Assembly (NCBI GenBank): GCA_028641055.1
Contig: CM054057.1
Location: forward strand, 577,372,610 to 577,436,609
Direction of reading: 5' to 3'
DNA from: Alopecurus myosuroides
Lineage: Eukaryota; Streptophyta; Magnoliopsida; Poales; Poaceae
DNA: 64,000 nucleotides
Of this stretch, positions 10,183 to 21,929 are shown piece by piece. Made by a program: the position numbers and the translations under genes. The notes beneath the pieces are model-generated. The model was not told the DNA's origin, ran no database searches, and saw nothing but the letters and a program-made list of their open reading frames with translations. How positions within the stretch are numbered: the stretch's first letter is position 1; every line of letters starts with the position of its first letter.

Positions 10183-13100
10183 ACCTAGTTCTGGTTCACT
10201 AAGCAGTCAAATCTCTGTTCACTCTCCGGGATCTAAAATGTTGACTTCCAAGATAAGTATGGACAATCAAATCCTAATTGGAGGCCGCATATTCCTTGCT
10301 TCACTCATGTTGCTGGGAAATTCTGACATTGATGTCATTCTGGGCATGGATTGGTTGAAGACCCACAAAGCTAAAATTGACTGCTCAAAAGTCAATAATT
10401 CTCTCTCACCCTTCTGGCCAGATAGTATTCTCCATATGGATCAAGTTCTGTTCAGCTGTTCAACCTAGATGCAAAACCTCTTCCTGCAATTGAAAATGTT
10501 CCGGTGGTTTGTGAATTCCCTGACGTCTTTCCAGAAGAGTTGCCAGGGATGCCTCCGGACAGAGCAGTTGAGTTCGTGATCGAGCTTGAGCCAGGTACTG
10601 CTCCAATCTCTAAGCATCCATACAAGATAGCTCCTCTTGAACTGAAATTGTTGAAGGAGCAAATCGATATGTACATGGAGAAAGGTTACATTCAGCCTAG
10701 TTCCTCCGCTTGGGGTTGCCCAACTCTGTTTGTTGCCAAGAAGGATCAAACAAAAAGACTCGTGGTTGACTATCGTCCTCTCAACGAGAAAACCATCAAA
10801 AACAAGTATCCAATTCCTCGTATCGATGATCTTTTTGATCAACTTGCTGGAGCCTCAATATTCTCAAAGTTGGACTTGAGGATGGGTTACCATCAAATAA
10901 AGATCAGAAAGGAAGATATTCCAAAAACAGCCTTCACCACTCGGTACGGTCTATATGAATACACCGTCATGTCCTTTGGTCTCACCAATGCACCGGCGAC
11001 ATTCTCAAGACTCATGAATTCTGTCTTCCATGAATACCTCGACAAGTTCGTTGTGGTATATCTCGATGACATTCTGGTCTACTCAAAATCCGAGGAAGAG
11101 CATGGAGAACACCTTCGTCTCACTCTCATGAAACTTCGCGAGCATCGTATATGCCAAGTTCTCCAAATGTGAGTTCTGGATTCCAGAAGTTGCTTACCTT
11201 GGTCATGTCATCTCTTCCAAAGGCATAGCCATTGACCCGGAAAAGGTTAAGGCAATTGTTGATTGGAAACCTCCTAAGACGGTGAAGCAAGTCAGAAGTT
11301 TTCTCGGCTTGGCTAGCTATTGCCGTTGTTTCGTCCAAAACTTTTCCAAGATTGCCAAACCTCTCACTGATCTCACAAAGAAGGACAAGAAGTTCGTTTG
11401 GACTCCACAGTGTGATGAGAGTTTCAATCTCCTCAAGACTAAACTCACTTCTACACCAGTTCTGGTTGGCCCAGATACTACCAAACCTTTCCAGATATTC
11501 TGTGATGCATCTCTCCAAGGTCTAGGTGCAGTTCTTATGCAAGAACGTCAAGTTGTGGCTTATGCTTCACGTCAGTTGAACCCACATGAGCAAAACTATC
11601 CACACATGATCTTGAACTTGCAGCAGTTGTGTTTGCCCTCAAGAAATGGAGACAATACTTGTTGGGTAACCGCACTGAAATCTTTTCCGATCATAAGAGT
11701 CTGAAATACATCTTCACAGCCAGATCTAAACCTCAGGCAAGGAGATGGATTGAAAGATTAAAGACTTTGACCTCACCATTTCTTACACTCCAGGCAAGGC
11801 TAATGTTATGGCCGATGCTCTCAGTCGCAAGTCATATTGCAATAATCTCATGATCATGGAAAGCCAACCTCCACTTCATGAAGAATTCCAGAAGCTGAAC
11901 CTTGGTCTGGTCCCTCAAGGTTACCTTGCTAGCTTGACAGCCAGTCCAACTCGAGGACAAGATTCGTTCTGACAACTTCCTTCGTGATACTGAAATCAAG
12001 AAGATTGTAGAGCACATCAAAGAAGGCAATGATAAATTCAAGTCCTTCTCAATTTTATGACAAGGGAACTGTGTTCTTCGAAGGACGCATTGCAGTTCCT
12101 CAGATTCAAAGTATCAAAGATATCATTCTCAAGGAGGCTCATGAAACTCCTCTCTCCATCCACCTGGAAGTACAAAGATGTACCAGGATCTCAAGACTCT
12201 GTATTGGTGGCCTGGCATGAAACGTGAAATTGCTCAATACGTTTCTGAATGCGACGTTTGTCAACGTGTTAAGGCAGTCCATCAGAAAACAGCCGTCTAC
12301 TCCAACCTCTGAAAATTCCTGAGTGGAAGTGGGACATGATTGAAATGGACTTCGTTACTGGTTTTCCAAAGTCCAAAAAGGGCAACGATGCAATCTTCGT
12401 TGTTATTGATCGTCTCACTAAAGTAGCTCACTTCTTTGCTGTCAAGGAAACTATCTCAGCTAGCCAGTTAGCAGAGCTCTACACAGCAAGGATCGTTCCT
12501 CTTCATGGTGTTCCATTTGAAATAAGCTCAGACCGTGGAAGCATATTCACTTCTCATTTCTGGAAAAGCTTTCAAGATGCATTGGGCACCAAACTTCTGT
12601 TCAGCACAGCTTATCACCCTCAGTCTCAGGGGCAAGTCGAAAGAGTCAATCAGATTCTCGAGGATATGCTCAGAGCATGTGGTCTCTCCTTTGGCATGAA
12701 ATGGGAGGATTGCCTTCCATATGCTGAATTCTCAACAACAACAGCTACCAGGCAAGCCTAGGCATGGCACCATTTGAAGCACTCTATGGCCGCAGATGCA
12801 GGAGTCCAATCAATTGGTCTAGAGCTGGTGAACGTTCACTCTTAGGCCCTGACATTGTTAAGGAAGCCGAGGAGAAAGTTCGTATCATTCGTGACAATCT
12901 CAAGATTGCTCAGTCTCGTCAGAAGAGCTACTATGACAGCAAGCACAGGGATATGATCTATGCACCTGGTGACAAGGCATATCTCCGTGTAACTCCCCTC
13001 AGAGGCACTCATCGTTTTGGTGTGAAAGGAAAGCTTGCACCAAGATACATTGGCCCTTTCAACATTCTCTCAAGGCGTGCGGAAAATGCCTATCGTCTTG

Positions 13101-13389
13101 AACTTCCAGAAAAGCTATCCAAGGTGCACGATGTGTTCCACGTGTCACAGCTCAATAGTGTTTCAAAGATCCAGATCGTGCAGTTGATCATGATTCCATT
13201 GAACTGCAAGATGATCTCTCTTATGAGGAGCACCCTGTTCGTATTCTCGATGAGACCGAGCGTAAGACTCGCAACAAGAGCACCAAGTTCTTGAAAGTGC
13301 AATGGTCGCATCATTCCGATAAAGAGGCAACATGGGAGACCGAAGAGGATCTTCGAAAGAAGTATCCGGACCTTTTTCCTTCTCAGTAG
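10183..13389 (+). pseudogene. pol: pol: protease end, RT, RNase H, integrase, chromodomain (gypsy)
   Basis: Protease end (DVILGMDWLKTHKAKIDC, about 10330-10385) is in a shifted frame. Reverse transcriptase returns to the gag frame at 10504 with the active site [10 protein letters not shown] (YLDD at 11059-11070). A frameshift near 11140 precedes the RT thumb and RNase H ([13 protein letters not shown], about 11500). The integrase has a zinc-binding end (CDVCQRV, about 12250) and a core with D (VVIDRLTKVAHF), D (SSDRGSIF) and E (QGQVERVNQ), 12390-12660. Another shift or stop lies at 12759. A chromodomain ends the protein (FLKVQWSHHS ... ATWETEEDL, 13237-13386; stop TAG 13387-13389). Order RT-RH-IN identifies Ty3/gypsy, and the chromodomain a chromovirus. 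At least five frame breaks make this copy inactive. Confidence 0.9.
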
Positions 13390-13412
13390 GAATCTCGGGG
13401 CGCGATTCCTTC

Positions 13413-13423
13413 AAGGGGGGGCG
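13413..13423 (+). promoter_or_regulatory. Polypurine tract of the gypsy element
   Basis: AAGGGGGGGCG directly before the 3' LTR (four bases apart from TGTAAC). This is the usual plus-strand priming site. Confidence 0.85.
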
Positions 13424-13426
13424 TTT

Positions 13427-16400
13427 TGTAACATCCCAAGTATGAAAATACCCCTAGAATGTTTGATTTCCTGTTTAATCAAAGTATTGTATCATGTCAT
13501 CATGTTTATTCCCTTGTTTGCATTTGTTACTATTTGTTTTGCTTCTGTTTTTATTCTGTTTTCATAATTGAATTTCAAACAAATTCAAATGATGTGTTTC
13601 ATACTTGTCATGTTACAACATTTTCAAATAAAAGTTCAATTCAAACAACCTTTTGTTTCCCATTATTCCATAAAGATCAACTAATAAAATGGTGCTTTTA
13701 TTTCAATTAAATAATTCCAAATTGCCTTCAAATTCAAATCAAATCACCAAACAGCACCCCAATTTGAAATTATAAAATTGCCAAAACAAATATACTCATT
13801 TGTTTCCAATTAAAGTTATTTGGGTCACCCTATTTAAAACTTTGGTTTCAATAATCATTTTAATACTTAAATCATCCAAATATGAATTAATTTCAAACAA
13901 CACCCAAATTCAACTTATAAAAATCAGCATTATAACCCAACCCATTTGTTTTTTTTAATCATTAGGGTTCACCCTAATGAAAGCATTGTTTTCATTATTA
14001 GTCATTTAATTATCAAATTATTCAAATTCAAACCAATTTACAAAACAGCCAATAATTTTGAATTTTCAAAAACCTAAGTTGGCAAATGGTAGATGTTGAG
14101 CTAAGAAACTCACAGGAATTTTTCCCAAATTTTTTGCAACTCAAAACCTACCAATCTCTTCCATTTTCATCTGCTGCAAAAAAAAAACAGAATAACAAAA
14201 TTCAAAAAAATAAAAACGCGCGCGCAGCAGAGCCAGCCCACTCCCTTACCTTTTCCTCGCGCGCAGCCCAACCCACACCGGCCCGATACCGGTTCGTTTT
14301 ATTTTTCCTTCGTCGTCCTCGCGTACGGCCGCGCATCCGCGCGTGCCACGGCGGCAGAGGACCCCGTCGACGGCCAGGAGCTCACCTAGCCCCCTATAAA
14401 GACCCCCTAGTCCCCCGGAGACCTAGCCCTAACCCTAGGAACCTCTGTCCCTTCGCGCCGCCGCTGTTCTCTCTCTCTCCCGGCGAAACTCGCCCTCTGA
14501 ATCTCTCTGCCGCCACTCGCCGGAGTTCTTCTCTGAATCCTCGATGGCAGCCACCGCTCCAGTGCACCTCCTTCCTCGTTGATCGCGGGAATCACGCCGC
14601 CGTGTCTTCCTCGTCCACCCCGACACCTGCACGACGCCTGCGAGCAGCTGCTTCCACACCGCCGTCCTCGTCCCTGCCGCGGCATCCACCTCGCCGTCGT
14701 CCATCTTCTGAATCCCCACGGTGATCACCTCCATCTCTTCCTCCTCCCCCGCTGTTACATGCCCGCAAGCACGCGCACATCACCGCACCCACGCCCTGCA
14801 TCGAGCACAACCACGACAGCATCCACGGCACGCCGCCGTCCGCCGGCGTTTGGTTTCTGTCAGGTTCAGGTTTCGCGCGTCAGTTAAAATCTCATATCCA
14901 CGAACAACACCATATCATGTCTGCGCATCTGTATCTGACAACGAACGCGAAACAACACACTGGTTACAGCGACAGTGCGCGCACCCCCGAGCCCCAGGTT
15001 CGAATCCTGGCTCGCGCACGGGAGAAATCCCACCCTTTTTTGCCCCGCAGCGCTGACAGGGAGGGCCCCCTGTCAGCCACTCTGAAGCCACGCAAGCGCG
15101 CAGTGACCCTGGGCCCCCCTGGCAGTGCTAGGGTAGGGTTTGTGCGTATAAAAATGTTTTTAACATTTTCTGTTTTCAAATCCAAGCCCTTAAAAATTGC
15201 AGAATGGTCCCTAGTTTTAAAAACCTTATAACTTTTATTTTATAACTCCAAATAATGAAAATAAAATATGTGTGCTGATCTAAATTAAATTATCTACCTA
15301 TTGGTACCATTTGTTTTCTGTTTTGAAATTTCCAAGTGCAATTCAAATTTGAATTCAAATAATTCAATTGCAATTTGCTAAAATCCATAACTAATTCATT
15401 ATTAATCCAATTAATGCAAATAAAATATGTTTTCCATGCTATTTCAAATAACCTTTTCAAATATAAATTTTGTTTCATGGTTTGAATAATTTAAATTGCC
15501 TAAATAATTTAAACCTTGTTTAAATCATTTAAATTTGATAAAATCATAACTTGCTCAATTTAAATTATTTTTGAACATGCAAAATATGTTTTCAAACCAG
15601 GAAAACATAAACTTTTCAAATGTGAATTTGAATTTATGTTTTGAACAAATAAAATTCAAATAAAATTCAAACTTGTTTTAAATTCAATTAAAACTTGTTT
15701 AATATTGTTTAAGTCATAATAAATTCATCCTAATTCCTTTTTCAATATTTGAAACATGTATTCCAACTAAAATTTTGTATTCTTTTCAAATATGAATTTT
15801 GTTATTTGTTTTGAACATTTTCAATTGATGAAAACAACAAATGTTTGTGTGACATCTTTAAGTAACCCAAAATTTCCCAACTTAATAAATGATTTCCAAA
15901 CTTGTTAAATTCCTTTTCCACTTGCATCTATTGTTGTTATTTGTTGTTATCATCATGCATGCATCATGCTAAGCAAACTTTCACATGGTAGTCAATTATA
16001 GATCATTTGTTTCCACTTAATTCATAGACCTTTTCCATATGCAATCTCATTGCATATGGGTCCATTTAAATTGTGTTACCATGTCACTTAGTTTTTGATG
16101 CATCTATTAAATTGACATGCATCATCCCATGATTGTGCACTATGCCATGATATTGATTGTTTATATTTCTGCCTTGTTTGTTTGCTTCTTCTCGGATAGA
16201 CGACGACGTTGAGACAGACGATCTTTACGGCACCCCTTCTGAGGATCTAGCTCAGTACCAGGCTGCTGAGTTTGCAGGAAAGTTATCACTCACATGAACC
16301 ACCGTGTTCCTTTCAACATTGGTTACCGATACTTTCCGTTGTCTATTCCTGCTATGCCATAGTAGTAGTTGTTTCTGTTACGAACCTATCACATGAATCC

Positions 16401-18037
16401 CTTAACCCTGATATTGCCTCACCTCCACTCCTACAACCCCTTTGTTTGAGCCAGTGTCTTACTAGCATGCTTAGGTTGTTTTGCTCGAGTCGTTACCCGT
16501 TACTTTCAGTTACTATATTTTTATTATGTTCTGGGGCTCGATGTTTAATCAATCAATCATGCTGATGTTATTGTTAAATAATAATTTGATGATAAGGCAC
16601 CGGCAGGAGGCCCTTTGTGGTTTTGAGGCCTGCTAGTGTCGACCCTAATAGGAAAAGGGTCTTGTCTACTGATCCATGATGAGCGCACTACCCGCATGTG
16701 GGAAGCGAGTATGGGCGCCCCCCTCAATTTGATTCGATTCGCATCTCGTCCAAATCGTCTCATTTAGTTCGTGTTTTCCATTTGCCGCATGCATGTTTTT
16801 GCGAGCCCAGCGCAGGGTGGAACTTTTGTAGTCGGCATATAGGGGGACACACGGTCTTAGAGTGCTATGAGGGTCCCTTTTCTCGGGGCTTGATTAGCCG
16901 TGCGCCCAAGGTGCTTTGGGCTTGATGCGAAGAGAGTTGAGTTGTGTTGAGTGCCCGCTTGGTGGGAGGCATCCCATCTGGCGGGTTATTCATACGTGTA
17001 CGGCCAAATTGGTGCAACCCTGCAGGGATAATCTTCTCGAGAAGCCGTGTTTTCCGCGGTTATGGTTAACTTGGTGAAAGTACTGGCTAACAAGTACTCA
17101 GGACAACTTAAACCTAATGATTCACAATCTCACACCCAATGATTAACAACTTGACTAGTAATAGGATTATTGACACAATAACTTGATTCATCTTTAATCC
17201 AACTGTGTGAGTTATCCTCGGATTGCTTCTTTGGACAAGGGGCGAGATCCAGGATGGGTTTGTTTGAAGTTATCTTTCAGTTGGTTACAATACTCGATCT
17301 TATCTTCTTTCTGTTAGCCGGAAGTGGTAGAATCTCTATAGTTGGTTAGCGCAGCCAGTTGCAGCATCTTTTATCCCCTTTCTTCCGTTGAACCCAAGGC
17401 ATCTGTGCTTGGTGTTGACGGGCTACACTTTGGTGAACTGTGAGTCTTGCTTGCCAGTACGTCTATGTACTGACCCTTTGGGGCTGTGGTTTCCGCAGAC
17501 TACGCTTACGAGGATCCCAGTGACGGCTACTACGTGGAGTTTGACGAGGCTGCTGACGAGTAGGTAGCGGACCCGGGCAGGATCCGAGACTACGTGGATG
17601 GGCTCCGTCTTTCTTTCAGTTCCCGGCTTCTTAAGCCTATTTGGATTTGTCTGTATTCAGACCCTTTGAATGCTTCCGCTGAGATGTAATGATGTTATGT
17701 TGGGACATGTGTCCTCTGGATGATTGTATTTGCTATCTCTGCTCTAGTGAGAGCTATTTGCAACTTATTTCACTCTTTTGTGTCTTAGAGATATGTTGTG
17801 CTATCATTCTGTTACAAACCGTTGACGTACCATGTGTGTATGGTATGAAGTACGTCAATGGTAGTGTCCTGATTTCTATGGGATGGTTTACATCGACGCT
17901 GAACAGATAGGGGTTGGTTGTCACACATACGTGTGTTGGCCTACTCGTAAGAGGACACGGGTGCCGGTAAGCCCCGTAATCCAATCTACTACTGTTCAAC
18001 GGAACGGCGAGTATCCTTTAGAAGTTCGGGTGCGACA
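13427..18037 (+). repeat. 3' LTR of the gypsy element
   Basis: 4611 bp, from TGTAACATCCCAAG to GGGTGCGACA, followed by the TSD TGATC (18038-18042). Near-identical to the 5' LTR, with the TATA box at 14394-14400, the tRNA-like module around 14945-15020 and the acidic reading frames at 16200-16277 and 17499-17563. ORFs of up to 212 aa in its GC-rich part overlap on both strands and have no protein family character. Confidence 0.95.
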
Positions 18038-18042
18038 TGATC

Positions 18043-18213
18043 CTATGGGATCAGAAAACCAAAACACACAAGTGTTGTCTGAAAGAGGGTGCCGATTCTG
18101 TAGAGGCATCAACCTACGATGAACTAACAACCATAGAAACAGGGTGCTCTGGGGACCAATTACACGCATCTTTCCATCCCGTGGGTGACGGTTGCAATTT
18201 TTATCCCGCTTAG
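18043..18213 (+). pseudogene. F-box pseudogene, second exon, right part
   Basis: If the gypsy element and one copy of its TSD are ignored, the exon starting at 2988 (ATG GTT AGT TTG ATG ATC) continues here in frame as LWDQKTKTHKCCLKEGADSV, then EASTYDELTTIETGCSGDQL and on to TAG at 18211-18213. The uninterrupted frame across the insertion and a good acceptor at 2987 suggest this was a real exon of the F-box gene or an adjacent gene. I see no known motif in the peptide. Confidence 0.5.
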
Positions 18214-18431
18214 GCGATTTCTTCGCGATAGCCATCGCCGTGCGAGATCTGCTCCAGCGATGCACCTTTTCGCTGAAGATCCAGAGACCACCATCTTTCC
18301 CAACCTCGGCCACCAATCCCCGATCCCATCCACATCGCAGCCTTCCCCGTGTTGTCCAGGGCACGGGGTCGTAATACACCACACCCCTAGATCGGTTTCA
18401 TCTGCCTAGTTAGTGTGAGACCGTTGCTGAT
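18214..18431. other. No gene recognised
   Basis: About 220 bp between the F-box remnant and the DUF4283 start. ORFs occur on both strands but have no family signature. It may be the leader of the DUF4283 gene. Confidence 0.3.
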
Positions 18432-18687
18432 GGAGAAGGTTGAAGGGCTGCTGCGGAACATGAAGCTATCCGAGGATGAATGCAAGGGAGTCAAGATCAT
18501 GTGGACAGATGGATGCAAGGTCGGAGAGGTAGAGGCAAAGGCGTTGGGGGAAACTACTGTCGAAAAAACCTACGTACACGGATGAACTGGAGGCGTCGTT
18601 GGGAAGGATCTGGTGCCCATTGAAGGGTATCTGCTGCAAAGCAATGGGGGACAACATCTACATGTTCACGTTCCTCCAGGCGCCGGG
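18432..18687 (+). pseudogene. DUF4283-type protein, N-terminal part, split by the LARD
   Basis: From ATG at 18432 the frame reads MEKVEGLLRNMKLSEDECKG and on to a run of five G (18546-18550). One extra G there shifts the frame. The other frame then gives KKPTYTDELEASLGRIWCPL and KGICCKAMGDNIYMFTFLQA. This is the start of a DUF4283 domain, found in grasses at the N-terminus of LINE-type ORF1 and related zinc-knuckle proteins. The LARD insertion cuts it at 18687 within APG; the frame resumes at 32601 (KRMALDEGSW). Being a LINE fragment rather than a host gene is the likeliest reading. No endonuclease or RT of a LINE is seen nearby. Confidence 0.7.
18683..18687 (+). repeat. Left target-site duplication of the LARD
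   Basis: CCGGG before TGTGGTGACCC. The same five bases follow the other end at 32596-32600. Confidence 0.85.
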
Positions 18688-20782
18688 TGTGGTGACCCAA
18701 CACACCACTGCATGTGTAGTGCGCAAGTCGATGACATAATACTCACAGAAGGACTTACCTGTGAATATTACACCCCTCAGAGTAGTACAACAGAAACATA
18801 GCGGGACCAGGCAAGCTATAGGATACAAACTTCACTACAAAATTTCGAGAATCTCTTTGAAGAATCAAAGAAGATCTCATACAAATGAAACATCAGAAGA
18901 AGCAATTCGAAGATCCAAGCTGGAGAAGAACTCTAGCTCAGAACTAAATCTACTACGGATGATGTTAGCCCTAATCTATGGCTTATAACATCTAAGTCCA
19001 AGTATGGTCTTCACCTACACCTTGATAGCTTCTCCTCCACCAGCGTTGTTGATGACGAAGTTTTACCGACTAAGTAGTAGGTCACTCCATCTAGCTTCAT
19101 GAGGTAGCGATGGCTTCACGATAACGACTTCCAAAGGCTTCAACTCTAAGCACGGGGTCAAACGGGAACGAATGAGTAACGAGCGTTACTCAGGAAGTTC
19201 ATGATATATAGGGAATAGTTTGATGCACTAACTACAACTTTAGACTCAAAAGAGTCATAAGCTAATGCAAGGTTTTTGTAAATCTTTCTTCAAGAGGTTG
19301 CTTTTAATTCTAAAGACTATGCCCGCCAGATCTTCACAGGATTAGAACTTTCATGGAGTTGCCTTTCCTGCGGCGTTCGCAGCTCCTTCCCGGAACAAGG
19401 GGTAACATGCCACATCATTTTACACTCTGCAGAGGTGCGTTACTTTACCCATGGACGACCAAGACCATGTTGCACAACCAGGTGTACATTCCTGTCCACT
19501 CCTACTCAGGTGTGGGGCCCGGTTGTTGGTCCAAGCCAAACCGGTCATCTCCGCACAATGCATGCCCACCCATTTCTTCCAGCAGGTGGAACGCCTGATT
19601 CCACCCCTCACGATGGATATCTACGCGCCCCTAGCAGGCCATCATAGACCCGTAGAGTCCGTGGGAATTAAGGGATCCCACCCATGTGCATGTAGTCTCG
19701 CAAGACCTACAGCGTACGTCTCTGGCAGCCAGTTGACATGCGAACGAGAAAAGATCACAACTGACTTACTCCCCCCATAGAAGACCCATGGTTAACGCGA
19801 ATTTACGGTGCAAGAATCCTGACGGCAGTTGTGATTAATCCTAGGTAATACTTTCCCATGCAGATGGAACCTTCCTTTGACCTATTCATCTTACCATGGT
19901 TCCATCCGCCCACCAAACAGAACACTACCACTCGGGTAGTCATTCAATTAGTCATATTATTATAAAAAATAGGATCATGCATTCTTTTGAGAGTACGTGA
20001 TAAGACGATAGAGTTTTTGCAATTAGTTTGTTATGAAGTATTGCAAAGGATATGAGCAAGTGATGAACTTGCCTGAGATTGAAATAACCATAATAATCAA
20101 TGTCTTTGGGGTTCGAGGGTTACATAGAAATTCCTGACATCTGAAAGATAGCAAAGTAGTCCTGGTAAGGACTACAGAAAACAATGGCAAGATGATACAT
20201 GCATTGTAATGAGATTCATTGTGAATTACCCTGGAAAACACCCCAGCTTACAAGTGTAAGCCACGTTTGATACGATAATCTACTCACACAGGTTTTTAGG
20301 TGAAATGTTTCCTTACTTGTGGTGATGTGGTTCTTAGTTCTTTTAGACTCACATATGTTTCACTTTTACTTAGCAAGAAATTGTTATCATGTTTAGTTGA
20401 AAGTGGTTATTACTTGGTTAGGCAATAAGACAATTTCATATGGAAAACAACTATCGAAAAGATAACGGTCACATTTTATTTTATATTCAAAAAGTGTAGA
20501 GCATATGACAAAGAGTTTAATTGAAAAATGATGATTAATACAACTAACTCTATCATCACATAACTTTCTATTGCTTTGTGATGATAGGTTTATTAGATGT
20601 GAAAACATGAGAGTTTTATTAATATAGGAAATAGTATTGTGGCATTTATTTCTTGTCATAATGAAATATAATAGAATTTCCAGTATATGTTTAGAAACAA
20701 GTTATAAGTTAAACAAAATTTTTTGTGTTTGACATATTTGAGTTGACAATGTTTTTCTCTTTAATTTGGTATAACATTTGAT

Positions 20783-20998
20783 ACTTTCTGAAAAATATTT
20801 CAATAAGTTATTAATTTATTAATTTTTAATGAATTAAATGACTAGGCAAAATATTGCACACATGAAAACTTGGTCAAATAACCATAAAAAACTTTCTGAA
20901 AAATATTTCAATAAGTTATTAATTTATTAATTTTTAATGAATTAAATGACTAGGCAAAATATTGCACACATGAAAACTTGGTCAAATAACCATAAAAA
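20783..20998. repeat. 108-bp tandem duplication, two copies
   Basis: Units 20783-20890 and 20891-20998 both begin ACTTTCTGAAAAATATTTC and end CATAAAAA; they look identical or nearly so. The 5' LTR has a single copy at about 28695-28802, so the duplication arose after insertion or during the last reverse transcription. Confidence 0.9.
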
Positions 20999-21922
20999 CA
21001 TCATAGATGAGTTGCATTTGTCATTTGGAGCATTTTGGTATATAACTTGTATTTTTATGAATTTATGAATTATTTATTATTTTTCTCAATTTTAAATGAG
21101 TTAATTTAATTAAGAAAATGTTTAATTTTAAACTTTATCAAATATTTTTGAAAAGTTGATAAACATTTAGATTATATTTTTCTAATCATTTTCATATTTT
21201 ATTTGTATTTTTCTGATTATTGGATTAATAGTTATTGATTTAGTAAGATTTATTCTATTTCTGCCAATATTTAAATTGACAGGTGGGACCCACCTATCAG
21301 TTTTCCTTTTTAATTGAAAAAATAAAAGAAACATAAAAGGAAAATACATGCTGACGTCATGCTGATGTCATGACTGCATCACAGTGAGGAATCTCTCACA
21401 GATTGGTTCGAATCCATCGATTTGGTGGAAATTGTCGCAATTGATAGGTTCTAGGTGCTAGCTAAGATCACGGGGAGCCTATAGGTGGCGGCACGGTGAC
21501 CAAATGGTCACCGGCGGCTTGCCGGCGAGCAAGAATGCGGCGGTCCGACGCGGTGACTCACGGCGGCGATGGATTAGTTGGTTAGATGCATAATGGAAAG
21601 CACCCTGACGTTCCCCAGCTCACCCTTAGCGCGATGGAGGTGACGGGGAGGAGAGGCGTTGCTGGAATCGCCGGCGGCCGGACTCAGAACGGCGGTGAAA
21701 TCCTCGACGCCTGGGGCATCTCCACCCCTGCGCGCGCTCGAGGATGTGAAGAGGACGACGGCGAACACAATGATGGTCTTGGCTTGTTCCCCCGTGGCCG
21801 GATGCGACGGTGGTGACCGGTGGCTGTGAGGTTAGGGTTAGGGTTCGGGTTTTCTCCCGGTCGAAATACAGAGAGAGTGCGAGAGTGAGAAGAGAGAGTA
21901 CGATGCAGACGTCTCCCTAGGC

Positions 21923-21929
21923 TTTATAC
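21923..21929 (-). promoter_or_regulatory. TATA box of the LARD 3' LTR
   Basis: Reads GTATAAA on the minus strand, followed on that strand by a CT-rich leader and a telo-box-like AACCCTAACCCTAA (21832-21845). At the matching place in the 5' LTR (about 29747-29753) the sequence is GTATCAA, so the box is damaged in the copy that would drive the element's transcript. Confidence 0.55.

Larger units (their letters stand above)
3006..18037 (+). mobile_element. Complete Ty3/gypsy chromovirus (Tekay-like), 15.0 kb
   Basis: Two near-identical LTRs (4607 and 4611 bp, TG...CA) bracket a 5.8-kb interior with, in order, a tRNA-iMet-type PBS, an extra ORF, gag with zinc knuckle, protease, reverse transcriptase, RNase H, integrase, chromodomain and a polypurine tract. 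The 5-bp TSD TGATC is intact on both sides, so the copy inserted here as a unit. The C-terminal chromodomain and unusually long LTRs point to the Tekay (Del) branch of chromoviruses. By eye the LTRs differ by about 1-2% plus a few small indels, suggesting a fairly young insertion. gag-pol carries several frameshifts and stops, so this copy is not autonomous now. It interrupts the second exon of the F-box pseudogene. Confidence 0.95.

Noticed and set aside
17883..18122. 79-aa ORF across the gypsy 3' LTR end
   Set aside because: It spans the LTR boundary at 18037; the host exon is in another frame with respect to its start at 2988.
21574..21816. ORFs in the GC-rich part of the LARD LTR
   Set aside because: Differ in frame and length between the two LTRs (for example 29387-29654) and lack conserved protein character.
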